Source: Chondrosia reniformis
Taxonomy: Eukaryota > Porifera > Demospongiae > Chondrillida > Chondrillidae
Direction: 5' to 3'
Length of the DNA stretch: 64,000 nt
Assembly (NCBI GenBank): GCA_947172415.1
Contig: OX359195.1
Location: 992,001-1,056,000 of the forward strand
Shown here: piece by piece, positions 24,908 through 37,263 of the stretch
How positions within the stretch are numbered: the first letter of the stretch is position 1
Layout: each line of letters opens with the position of its first letter
Made by a program: the position numbers and the translations under genes
Notes under the pieces: model-generated
The model's database searches: none
The model's input: the letters and a program-made list of their open reading frames with translations, nothing else
Told to the model about the DNA's origin: nothing

Positions 24908-27900
24908 AATCGGCTGTAGGAGGAAAATGGCAAAAACTTGAAAGCCATCCTGCCAACCCACTACTAGGAATGATGAGTGGTTACCATAGCGACGAGGAAG
25001 GGGAAGCTGTTCAAGAAGAGGTCAGTAATAGAGTGGGCGTGTCCAACAGTGATCCCTCAAATGATACGAAACAAAAGTTGGTTGGAAAATCATTAACCTC
25101 AATGGACACACAAATGGAAGACTTTTTGAAGGTACTGCATTATACTCTAGTGTTGTTTGTACTCATAGCAATATATACAGTGGAATCTCATTATAGTGAA
25201 GCTAAACGGGGAACAAATTAAGTTCCTTATATTGAATATTCACTATTATTGAATGAATTGAGATTCTACTGTATGCAAACAATGATTTTGCATTTTTATA
25301 TTTGTAAATAGTTACAAGTATGTTACTAAATATAACACCATATAGCCGGAAATTTTGGCAAAAGAATATTTGGCAATTTTGGACAAATTTAAATATTGGT
25401 GGTTTTAAATTTGGTGGTTACCAACGTCACAATGGATAACGTCACTATGATGCAATAATATTGGTTGATCATAATTTGTGTGAAAATCATCAAATCGTTA
25501 AAATATATTATGCCTATATTTCCGGCTATATGGTATATGTACGTATATATACATACAATATATTGGATATGTTTGCAATATATCATGTACCATATTCTAT
25601 AGTCTGGGACATTTATATTAATAAAGTTATTGTATATTTTACGTATTCGTCCAGATTCTGACACTTTTAAAGATTTCACTTTCTCTAGTTGCTTTATTGA
25701 ATTAACTCTAAAATGATAAATGCTAAAATTCTGTTAACCAAGCTATCGTAATCACTTTGTAAATTTGTTGTTGACGGATTTGATTCATGTGACTACCTAT
25801 TTACTATTTTACAAGTGTCAAATGTGCAAAGATACAAATATAGTATTATAATATACAGGCTTATAAAGAATACCAATTATTTAGACATGTATAGTAAGCA
25901 ATTAAGAGCTATATAATCCATTACTATAATGTTATTGTTTAATCTGTTTCATAAGGTGAATAATTAATTGGTATATACGTACATGATTTATTGAACATGA
26001 AAAATCTAATACACCATTTTCCTACATTCTATGCATACTCTATATAAAAGCCTATACAGGAACTTAACATGGAGAGCTTTGGATGAAGATACAGGAGTCT
26101 TTTCTTTTTTCTTCTTTTCTTCTATTCATTCTTCTGCTCCACTGGGTCAGACAGCTGTTTCTGGGAATTCCACCCTTCATCAGTGACCCTGGGAATCTTT
26201 GTCTTTTCTTGATCTTGATTTTTTAGCATCAGCAACATAGATTCAATGGACGTTACGACCCGGAGGTCTTCATCAGCAATATGATAAGGAGAGCTTACAA
26301 AGCTAATTTAAATGAGTACATTACTCGCAGCAAATACTCCCTACCCTTTATATATAATTTTAATAAACATTATTTGTACAGTACATAAGTATTATAGATC
26401 CATTTGTATCAATCTTTTCCCTTGAGGAAATGTGTGGTTCACTTCCTAACTGTACAGAGATACATATCTTTATATAGCCATGAGCTGATGTGAATCGGAA
26501 GGGTACATCAATTATAGTTTAGCAGCATTTACAAAGATGCATGGGTTTCTTCTTTGAATTTGTCTTCCCTCCTTGAAAATGCCAAAAAAAGAAAATCAAT
26601 AGCCAATTTTTAATTATAATAGTAATAGTATTGAACTACGTACGAACTAGTTTGTCCTATTATAATATCTTCTGATTCTCTTTGTGATATTCAGAAGAGA
26701 AAGCTTGTGAGGTTTATATCAAATGAGCTTCCTCAAATTGCAAGATTATTTCAGCACTGTATTAATGTAATATGTATACCATGATATACTTCTCACTTGC
26801 TTTCTTTACACCCCCAAAGAGCTGTTTCCAGGAATTACTTCACCAATGACCAGTAAGAACTGCAGTTTTCTGAATAATATTAGCTCATCTAATACATTGT
26901 TGATTGAAATCACTAATGTTTAGAAAACAAAAATTGCTGTAGCATGAATTACAAATTAACAAAAGGAATTTTAATAAATATATCTTTTAGAACTGTTGTT
27001 CTTATTGAAAACATGAATAATTACTAGTTATTATACCTACCAGCCAAGTGACCAAAGTCCTATGTTGGTTGGTGGACTGAAGTGCTATTAAAAGGCAGCC
27101 AGTGATCATGAATCTCCAAGTCATCCAATATAGAAATAGTCTTAAAAACCACAGACACAGTTTCTCCTTCATTGGATTCTTATTGTTGTGATAAAATTGG
27201 ATTGTGTGTTCCTCTCTGTACCTCCCTCTACAGAATTTTAAGTAGTGTTATGTGTTGTGTGACAGCCAATGGTCATATGTGGATGTAACTGGCAGATGAT
27301 ATAATGAGTAGTAAATATTTGTGTAAATTGTACTGCACTTGTACTCTATTTGAATGACTACAGTGCTTACATAAGAGGAGGTGCAGGTGGTATTTCTATA
27401 TCACATGATAAAGTTGTTGTTAATTGTGTATCCATCTGGTCAGATTGTGTAATGGAACTGGTTCTCAGGAAGTTGTGTAGGGTGCAGTAGCTGTACAGTT
27501 CTGTTTACAACTGAGAGAGAAGCTATTAACAAAGATGAGTTAAGAATGATTATAGAGAGGTGATGGATTCATCCTACTCTACTTGATTGGAGATAAATGG
27601 TGGATTGTTAGAGTTAAATTGATAAGGATTTGATAGCTATGTTGGTGGATTAAAGGTTAAAACTAAATACGTCTCCATTCATCCTACTTTTGTCTTGAGG
27701 TGTACCTCAAACTTTCCTCTAAAGCTCTCTTTTCCTCCAGGAGAGAGGTTTGGTCAAGAAATGTAAGACTAACTGTGTTAGCATGCAGACATTTAGTGAT
27801 AAGGAAAAACAGAGCTAATTGGTCTGAGAAATGAATTAGCTCTTATTAATGAAGTTAGTATAAGGTGTAATGATGGTTGTAAAATGAAATAAAGATCAAG

Positions 27901-30900
27901 TAATCTGGAAAGAAAACTTGAGAACAATCCCATTGTATAGGATTAACCTGTGCCCCTGGTTCATTAGGATACATATAGACATGTAGCACTTCCTGTGGTC
28001 CATTACCTGTGGTCTCTATGATTAAGTTGTCAAGTGCAACTGCAGTGATGAAGTGTGATTGTAATAATTATACTTCTGCTGCTATACTACTATACTGCTA
28101 TACTACTATACTACTATACTACTATACTACTATACTACTATACTACTATACTACTATACTACTATACTACTATACTACTATACTATTATACTACTATACT
28201 ATACTTGCAGTGGAATGTGAATCTGTTTGATACATTTCTGATACATTTCTGTTAATCAAGTGCTAGATTTTACGAATAATGGATTTTTATGTCTTCCTGT
28301 GTATATTATTTTTAAATGTACAATTGCTTTTTAAATTTATTCTTTGTCTTGTTGTCTGTGGTCTTGTGTGATGATTTGGCCAGGTCATCTGTGACTGGCC
28401 AGGAGACAGTTATTACAGCTTCTGTCTCATTGGACCCCAGTTATGGCTTTATCGGAAATGATTCGGAATTTCCTCTCCAGATACAAATGTGAACTTTCAG
28501 CCGTTTAATCTCTCCACCTCTCCACGGAGACCACCAGTTTGGTCACGAATGACATGTTCCTGTACATGATTGTATCCGTGGTTACCTAGCAACAGCCACC
28601 TCTACAAGTGGCCTCAAAGACCAGTAGTGTCCTTTGAAACATTTGAAATATTTCCTCATGAAGATCCAGTGGATGAAAGTGTGGCTATGTCTTGTGAACG
28701 TACATAAATTTAGGTAGTACTAGAGGGTCACAAAGAGATGGAGAATCCATAAATGTGTTTCTCTCACTCTACCAGACTCTGATTTTCAACATGAGAACAG
28801 TTGTGGTTAAAGTATCTGGTTAATGTCTGACAGCTATCCCATAATCTAATTGGATTGCAACCCTCCCCCATTACTGTACAGCTATCATCATTCAATCACA
28901 TCCAGTATTATGTAATTTAAAAAAACTCAAAAAAGTCTTCAAGGAGGGAAAAACTGAGTTTCCAAGTAATATTGAAGGAAGTACGTATATGGAAGCTAAT
29001 GTTTTATTGTATTGGAGGTAGAGTATATAGATTGGCTATCCTAACCTCTAGGTTGTACAATTTAAGAATGGTATTTAGCTTAGGGCAAATGTCTCCCAAA
29101 CTGCACTCCTTGATATCATTGTTAAGTCAGTGAGTGAGTTGTCATATGTGTCATGTGACTGTCAGGTGACTGTCAGCTGACTCTCCATGGCTACATTGCT
29201 CAAAAAGGACTAGTTTCAGTAACTTGTGGTGCCACCATTTTTATTTCAGTACATCTTTATGATTGTTATGGTTCCAATCACTTGGACCATCTTGTTTAGA
29301 ATTTCCAGCAATCTTGTTTACTTTTGCCTACTTTATGACCACCTGATTGAGCAATTGTTCATTTAATGTGAATGAAATATTGCAATGATTCTTTTCATGT
29401 TTGTTCTCCTCAGGCTATCAGCACACTGGAGTCTGACAATGCTCCACCCTCCTCCCCAGTCAGGGAGACCTCTGACGACAAGAGGGAGGAGAGGGAGGAG
29501 AGGGACCATGTGAGAACTGAAGGAGAATCTACTGAAAACATTCCTGTAAATTCCAACCAAATGGAGGAATCCTCAAGGTACATATACGTATATTATCAAA
29601 AATATTGTAATTTTGCAGGACCTGCTCACAAATCCATGTCTGTGGAAACAGGTATCCTTTTTAAAATAATTTTATGTCTGTCCGTCCGTCTGTCTATCCG
29701 TCTTTCCGTCTGTCTATTCGTCTGCTTGTCTCTCTCTCTGTCTGTCTGTCTGTCTGTCTATGATAGCTCTTAGTTCTTACAATTCATACTCGATCGCCCA
29801 AACATAGAAGTGATGTGTATAGTTAAGTTTCAGTATGCCACTTCTGCAATGTTAGTTACTTTTTCTAGATGTGCCAATCACTGTTATAGTGCCATCCCTA
29901 CTTCTAACTTTGAATGTTTTTATTTAACTTCTTTATTACCTTTATTACCTGTAGTCAAGATGAATATTAATATAGTTGTGGTTGGCATATCTTTATTACC
30001 TGTAGTCAAGATGAATATTAATATAGTTGTGGTTGGCATATCTTTATTACCTGTAGTCAAGATGAATATTAATATAGTTGTGGTTGCCTTATCTTTATTA
30101 CCTGTAGTCAAGATGAATGGCAGATGTGCACTGATCAAAACTCTGGCTATACCTATTACTGGAATACTGTCACTAACAATGTATCCTGGACACTCCCACA
30201 AGGGGTCACACCCACCAACCTACAGGACAAGGACACTTCTAACATTGATATGAGTGTGAGTGAAGAGAACACTGGTGAAGTTGTGTATGGCCCAACCATC
30301 CTGGAGGAGGCGGAGTCAGGTGTCCCCTCCCCCTCCCCATGTACGGCAGAGATACAGGAGGAGGCTGATCTCCAGGAGAATGTAGATCCTGAGGAAGTTG
30401 ACAAGACTGGTACCACTCTGAAATTGGATATGCAAAATGGAAATGGGAATGAGGATTCAGAAGCCAATCAAGATGGAGTCAGTTTAGTGGGATATGTTCC
30501 TTCAGAATCAGACGAGTCGGACATTGATAACATGCTTGACAGTGCACTGGAGGCTATCCTGGAGGAGGGACCACGTAACGGAGACACACTGCCAACCAGT
30601 CAGAAACCAATCACAGAAGCTGGTCCAGATAGTCCTTTAGCTAAAAAGACAAGAATAGCAGACAATTTAGAAGATGAAGAAAGTGTTACTAGAGATGATA
30701 GCAGTAAAGATGATGTTGATGGTATGGAAGTGGGTGTGACTGGTGATAAAGAGGGAGTGGCTAACTTGAAGCCCAACAATGGAAGTAATCGTCCTCAACT
30801 GCAAGATTGTTCTGAGGAGGAGAACTTGTGTAATCCCAATCTTACTAAGGTATGCATTGATTGAGGTATGCATAGATAGTACACATTATGTAATGGATTC

Positions 30901-33196
30901 ATAAGATTGTGTAATTCTATATATTATATATACATATGTACACTGTCTTTGAGATGGTTCATCTTTTAGTCTTTTGAATGTCTAGAGATGCAGTCAGTTC
31001 TTTTAGAATCAAACGTTTTTACCCTGGCGATCTTCTTCAGTCACTTTCTCTTGAAATGTTCAAAAGACTAAAGATGGTCATATAGCAATAGCTTCTTCGT
31101 GTTTTTCCTCTCTACTCTATTAGGAGACTACAGAGCTCACTTGTAAAATGATTTTAAAGAGGCTAGCCCTATTAGGAGCTGTTACCATGGGAACCCATCC
31201 ACTTATTATAGAATTAATCAAAGTTGAGGTTTGTACATATATAATATATTGCACTGCTCTTCTCCACTATTGTCAGGTAGCATCTCATTTTACAGGTCAG
31301 AGTCAATGATTGGAGAGAGGGGGTGTTACCAACACAATATCTCTTGCAGAAATTAGAGGAAACTACCCTTGCCCTGCAAGAATATGAGACTCAAGTAGCT
31401 CCAACTGGATGGACTTTTGTTTGGGATAGGTGGGTGCTTTATGCATTTGGTATACCCACTTCAGATCACATGATAGTCACATGACATTTAAACTGACAAA
31501 CTGTGCTGTAATAAATCTTTGAAACTAAGCCTCTGAAAGTGTGGCTCGCACTAGTCTCCCTAGAGACATAGTAACTCGTTCAGTACACCAGAGGGAAGTT
31601 TGATTATAGGGATTTCCTCATGGCAGAGCAAGTTTGATGTAGTCAGTTAGGAGGTGTGAGTTGCTATGGTAATGAATAATTCGGATTGTTATCTTTTAAC
31701 ATATGTACATGCATTTTACTGATCAAAGAATTATCTATATTTTCTTATTAAATTGTGTATCTAACATTTAAATATTTACATATATTCTATTTAGCTGCAA
31801 TTATTGAACATTTCTATATGATTTTCGGTGCTTTTGTACTAAACTCTATTCAGTTCCTCTAGTGACACAATATCACTTCTTCCATTGTAATGTAGTGATT
31901 TTGAAAGGTATTACTACTATAACGCTGTCACTGATAAGGCTTCATGGGACTTTCCCTCTGATGACGTCATAGAGGGCGGGGCCATAGGACAGGGAAGAGA
32001 AGCTAGTGAGGAACAGACTCCAATCAAAATGCAGAATAATGTACACACCTCCCACTCAAGAGAGACCACACCTCCACCAGGTATATAAGCTATATCAAGT
32101 AAAAAAGAACAAATTAGAGACTTTCAGATCAAAACTGATCTTGGCTCCGATGTCTCATCAGCGGAGTCTGGAGTTCTGGAACTTCACTTAATGGGAACCA
32201 GAGTCTTCCTGGTTTCCATTAAGTGAACCTCTGTTTCACCCTGCATTGAACTTCTTATATACATTCTGTAGGTGTTAAAGAATTAATTGCTCTACCTACA
32301 GTTGAGGGGGTGTGGCAAGGTCCTCCTCCTCCCCCTCCCCCTCCCTTAGAAGAAGGGGAAATCCCTCCCTCTCCTCCAACTCCCCCGTCTCCTCCTCCAG
32401 ATGAAGAAGCAGAGAAGGATGAAAGTGAGAGCGATCCTGAAGAATTTATAGTTAAAGCTGAGCCTCAAATTTATTATGGTCCAGTGGGTCCTCCCGGAAG
32501 ATTGAGTGATGTAAGTCTGCTCTTGTGAACTGTACAGTACATATCACATAAACTGGTACTATAGAGTAGGATATTTTCGAGGATAGAAATTTTTGTGAAT
32601 CTTTGAAAAGGTCCTCAGAATAAATGTGATTATTATTTCACTATTGCTGAGAGTGAGAGCTAATCATGTGAAACTCAAGAAAAATGGCAGATCAAGGAAA
32701 TTTTTATGATTTTGGGGTTAGCTTGCAAATTAGAATAGTATACAGCTAAACTAAAGATGTCATGTAGAGCCAATGAAATCCTCCCATATAAGGTGGCTAT
32801 AATCTAAGGATGCTGGGAAAACAAATAGTGTCACCGTCCCAATGTATGTGTCTGAAACATGAACACTCAAATGATCCATGTTCCTCACAATACAAGGGTC
32901 CAGGGTGATCGCTTTAGAGGGATCTCTATACTGAAATGGACATGTAACACCTGTAGGTGACCAGTGAAGGTGCTGTGGGGTCAAGAGAAGGCAGTCCGAG
33001 TCAGGACAGTGATTCAGAACCAAAGAAGAAGAAATCAAAGAAGGTCTGCTACCGAGTAGTAGTCAATAGTGTAACTTGTAAATGAATGATACCCTACGTA
33101 CTTCCTCTGCAGGTTAAAGTTAGTGTACAGGGAAGGAAAGGAAAGACCATCACATCACTCTTACAGAAGTGGTCAGGACTACGTCAGAACAATTAA
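24908..33196 (+). CDS. FNBP4: FNBP4-B: formin-binding protein 4 homologue, complete copy
   Basis: WW-domain nuclear/scaffold protein that in other animals binds formin proline-rich regions. Exons with matching phases: 24908-25131, 29414-29577, 30108-30849, 31124-31228, 31296-31429, 31896-32080, 32272-32510, 32957-33043 and 33113-33196, about 655 codons. WW1 (WQMCTDQNSGYTYYWNTVTN) opens the third exon, followed by an acidic segment. Then come a helical segment ending NDWREGVLPTQYL, and WW2 split over two exons (GWTFVWD, then SDFERYYYYNAVTDKASWDFP). The proline-rich EGEIPPSPPTPPSPPP tract and a basic tail with LLQKWSGL complete it. Domain order matches vertebrate FNBP4, though the protein is shorter. 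It is the only copy in the window with every recognised exon open. The initiating exon is uncertain (candidate 24686-24701). Confidence 0.88.
25337..25535. mobile_element. Short inverted-repeat element (GCCGGAAAT ends), unit 2
   Basis: Duplicate of the element at 9047-9253, with ends accatatagccggaaa and its complement. It was carried along in the segmental duplication. Confidence 0.65.
28083..28195. repeat. 8-bp microsatellite (actactat)n
   Basis: About fourteen near-perfect copies in the FNBP4-B intron. The matching open frames of Tyr/Thr/Ile/Leu are a by-product of the repeat. Confidence 0.95.
29672..29762. repeat. (GTCT/GTCC)n microsatellite, FNBP4-B intron
   Basis: Degenerate tetranucleotide run between the AISTLES exon and the WW1 exon. 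The homologous run in unit 3 lies at 53977-54053. Confidence 0.9.
29945..30118 (+). repeat. Decoy 3' splice-site minisatellite, FNBP4-B (51-bp period)
   Basis: Each 51-bp unit contains tttattacctgtag followed by TCAAGATGAA, that is, the true acceptor and the first codons of the WW1 exon. The last copy, with its acceptor ending at 30107, is the real exon boundary. The three upstream copies then read TATTAA, so splicing there would give S-Q-D-E-Y-stop. Confidence 0.9.
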
Positions 33197-33451
33197 CTTG
33201 TTATAATACTTGTGTATCTTGAATTAAACATTGATAAATATTTTCGATCAAGAGTCTATTGACGTATATATTATGTATAATATGATGATGATGAGTTTTA
33301 TCTATAATTCTTTTCCAATGAGATATGGCACCTCTATACTGGTTTTAATTGTATAATAATTAATAAATTCTGTATATATGATTCACATTACCATGGCATT
33401 GAGAGATACATTTAAAGTGTTTTCTGTTCTCTGTCTCCATGTTATCCTTTG
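33197..33451 (+). terminator. FNBP4-B 3' flank with poly(A) signal candidate
   Basis: The 3' flank contains AATAAA at 33362-33367, matching copy A. Similarity to unit 1 stops near 33440, just before the CACTG terminus at 33452. Confidence 0.5.
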
Positions 33452-34538
33452 CACTGTAAAAATCATTGGAGGAGCTAACCACCAAATTACCTTGACCAGT
33501 AGAGCCACCTTTAAATGGTGTTAATTCCCACTACAATTTTTTGGTGTTGTAGGCCACCCATTTTACCAGTGCATTCCACATTCCACAATTTTCATTTTCA
33601 TTTTCATTTTGAATATTTACAATCATAAATTTCAAAAAGATGAACCATGCATGCATTAAAAAGTCATGTATGTTTTTACATTTTCTTCTTATACACTTCC
33701 TCAATTCTAGGGTAATAAATTCTACAAAGGAGAAGAATTATACACATTGATCAATGGAGACAATGCATGCATGGTATAAATGGGAAGTACATGCAGAATC
33801 AAATATGGAAACTAAAATGTACATATACACTTGAAATTGGACTTTTTATATACACCATTAGTAAATCAAAGTATATAACAGGCATTGTGTGGTATACAAA
33901 TCACTCGCATGCTCTGTCAGTATACATGCATGGAGGAGCTGTCAACAGACCTACAAGAGGAATGTATAAACAATGAATATCATTTAAAGAGTTGGTGGTT
34001 GGAGGATAAAGAACTCTGTCTAGCAGTAAATCCCATGCATAGAATCCTTCAAACAAAACTGCAGGAATTACATTTAACTGCAAGCACAAGTCACATCATG
34101 ACATGATGATATAATTCCTTTCCCAACTGGATCATCTGACAGTCATATTTATAGCTTATAGCAATAGCATACATGGAAGAAGGACCCTTCATAAACATTT
34201 TCTCAATGAATTCCTAAAAAGTATATCCACATCAGGAAACTATTGCATGCATATATATGTACATACCTGCCTTCTGTTTCTAGCTGCATGGGACAATACC
34301 ACAAGGTGCAGGACCATGCACCCTTGCATGTTGCTTCTCCCCTGGCCATATACCATGCCAGGGCATATACTTCAGGTATGCAATTTATATATAATGAGAT
34401 TCATTGAAAGCTTTAAAACCATATTCATAGCATTAACTAATGAATAGCGCAGGCCCTCTTTAACAATGGAACCTCACACTATATAATTATATGCATGGGT
34501 CAAGTAGTAAATCAAGTTCCATTGTGTGGTTGATCAGC

Positions 34539-37106
34539 ATGGAATTTAAAGCCATGAAAAGTGGTGAAATTAAGGAATGGTTGACAGACAAAGGAATTTC
34601 CTTGGATGTAGTAAACAGCCTATTCTGTAAGCCCATTTATGCATATAAATGTGTAGTGCAAGGTATATACGTACCTAATGCCTTTACAGTGGAGGACATA
34701 ACTGGTGCAGATCTTCTGGAATTAACCTCTGAGAAAAACCTGTGTGACCTTTGCACTGTCTGCCCAAGGCTAAAGGATAGGATAAAACTGCGAACAGCAG
34801 TGCTACAGATGAATGAAGTAAAAAAGCTATAAATTTATTTCTAATTCATTAAACTACCATTTTTAAATGCTATATATGCATGCATGGTTTCATACTCACG
34901 ATTAACTTTTATATACACATTATTAGGAAGAAGTCAATAAAAAGGTCACTGTTGACATCCAGTGCAGTTCATCATTAAAGAGTTCACTGACAGGAGCAAT
35001 GCCAGTGCAATGCTTAACTGAAACCATCCATGTGTGTATATAGACAAATTAATTATACATATACATAGATGGATGCTCACTTCCACATAGGAAAACAGTG
35101 AAATGGAAATTGCTGACTTCAAAGGTGAATCAGGTTCTAAAAAAGTAGAAAATTCACCTAATAACGATGTTAAAAAAGTCAGTTGAAATTATGATATATG
35201 AATTAAGCTTACATACATGAAAATTACATATATATAATACACAGGAAATTATAGAATTGGATCAAGATGAACCTATTCCTAATCCCTTTAAATGCCAACT
35301 ACCTTTAGATTTAGAGGTAGCACTGAAATCAAATTCAGCAATACCCCCAAAGACAGTGAATAGAGTAGCAAAATATGTTAGCCACAAAATGTTTGGGTAC
35401 AGTAGAAAGGTCAATAAAAAAGAAAGAGAAAGGGTAGCAAACGAAATGGTGCAAAAGTATCCTGTTCTTGGGACTAAAGTAAGTACATATACGTACGTAC
35501 ATACACAAGTTCACAATATACAGCATTATTTTTATAGAGTGCACATATAAATGTTAAACCTGTCCACATTGACATTCTACTGCATGTATATATGCTTCAG
35601 GAAATTGTGTCCCAAGCCATTAGGAATAAATTTAAAGAACTTAATCGACGACCTAGAACAGCAAATGAGAAAGAACAAATGCTAGATGTAAGGAAAAGTA
35701 CACATCTTTACAATGCAATTCGTGCTTCATGCACATGAGTGCATATATATATATGTAGCAAAAGACTCACTTTATCAAGATGGAGGAAGAAGACAAAAAC
35801 AGTCAACCTGCAAAGAAAAGGAAAATAGAAGTACATTTTAATGCTGATTTTAGAGAGTAGTCAAACAGCCATGCATGCAGTACAGGCATATACTTACATA
35901 TATACAAACATTCGTATATGCATACTACATAGGAAAAAACTGACATAATCAAGATGGAAGATGAAGAAACATCAACCCAAGCTGGAAAGATTATGGAGGT
36001 AAATACATGACACTATATACATGCATGCACATGGTATATGCAATTTTAAAGGAATATAAATGCAGGACTACGTTATATATGTATATATAGGCAACCTTAT
36101 CCAAGACAAAATGTGATGAAGCTACCTATGCAAGACTTTCCAAAAGCTTACATGAGCTATACACACAGAGAGAGCAAAACTTGAACTTAATAAGTGAGCA
36201 AATACTATACGTACGTATATATGTATATCATTACATATAGATCTATACATACGTATATATGTGTGCAGTTAGCTTGATGGCTAGAACATTTATCAATAGG
36301 AGGCAAGCCATTGAAAATCATCCTATGCATATAGACTTGCTATTGGACAAGTATCCATTCTTAGGCAATTTAGAGGAAGTCAGTCTACCATCTTATATTC
36401 AATTGACAGTTTAATTAATTTTGGTAATTTCTAATTCAGTTTGAATCAGAATTAGGATGGTTAGCAGGACATAAGGTAGATGTAAGTCTGTTTGCCAAAG
36501 ATTATGCTGACAAAATAATAACACTTGCTATTAAAGAAGACAGTGCTGCAACTCAGAAAGGCTATAACTCTGATAATGGTGAAAACACATTATGTACATT
36601 GAAAGTTTATACGTATACATTATGACTTTAAGAGTGATTTATATATGCAGGCAATTTGAAGGTCATAAAAGCCTTGGAATGTCTATGCTACTTACTTAAA
36701 AGCAAAAAGGGCAAAACAGACCCTTCAGCCATCTGTATGCAATATCCGGTAAATAGCACACACTTATATGTATATATGTACATTTAAGTACATACATTTG
36801 TATGTGCATCTATAGAATTGCACTGACCCTTCTATTGTCTGTGAAGAAAAGGGGGATAAGACGCCAAAGATCATGTGGTCTGACAAAGACACATTCCTAA
36901 TGGTAGACTGCCGAGCCTTGTTCAAAATAAACAGTGAAAATGCAGCACATATCCTTCTAGGAGCTTTCCATGTCTTCCACATTGAATATCCAGAGCCATT
37001 CAAAAATTTTTTCCATTTTTTGGAGACCCTGTATCTAGAAAAGAGTAAAATAACGAAAACTTTATCAAACAAAGTGAAAACCTTAATTGGACTGATTAAA
37101 CAATAA
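34539..37106 (+). CDS. SAM-domain (SAMD3-like) accessory protein of the CACTA-type element
   Basis: About twelve short exons joined by consensus introns, all open. The N-terminus is a SAM-like domain (EIKEWLTDKGISLDVVNSLF, then TGADLLELTSEKNLCDLC). The middle contains a basic stretch (KKRKIE, a possible nuclear signal) and a segment FKELNRRPRTANEKEQM. The C-terminal part (INRRQAIENHPMHIDLLLDKYPFLG to LLGAFHVFHIEYPEPFKNFF) resembles SAMD3-like proteins that recur beside transposases in aquatic animal genomes. It lies 158 bp upstream of the transposase on the same strand. I infer a role in transposition, perhaps DNA binding or complex assembly. The exact first exon is uncertain. Confidence 0.7.
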
Positions 37107-37263
37107 TACATATATACATATTACTGTGTGAAGATACAAGGATTTATTCATATAGAATCAAGTTACATTATTATTATTATTGTATACTTTTATATACAAT
37201 GAACGTGCATGGCAGTATATATATGGAATACACCAACATATATAACTATATAAATTTACAAAA

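Larger units (their letters stand above)
25132..29413 (+). other. Large first intron of FNBP4-B
   Basis: 4.3 kb without a supported gene. It contains the GCCGGAAAT inverted-repeat element (25337-25535) and an 8-bp microsatellite (28083-28195). The part from about 28564 onward is the portion shared with unit 3. Nothing else is recognised. Confidence 0.7.

Noticed and set aside
28009..28255. Tyr/Thr/Leu-rich ORFs
   Set aside because: Translation of the 8-bp microsatellite.
29810..30253. ORF repeating KMNINIVVVGISLLPV
   Set aside because: Out-of-frame reading through the splice-site minisatellite into the WW exon.
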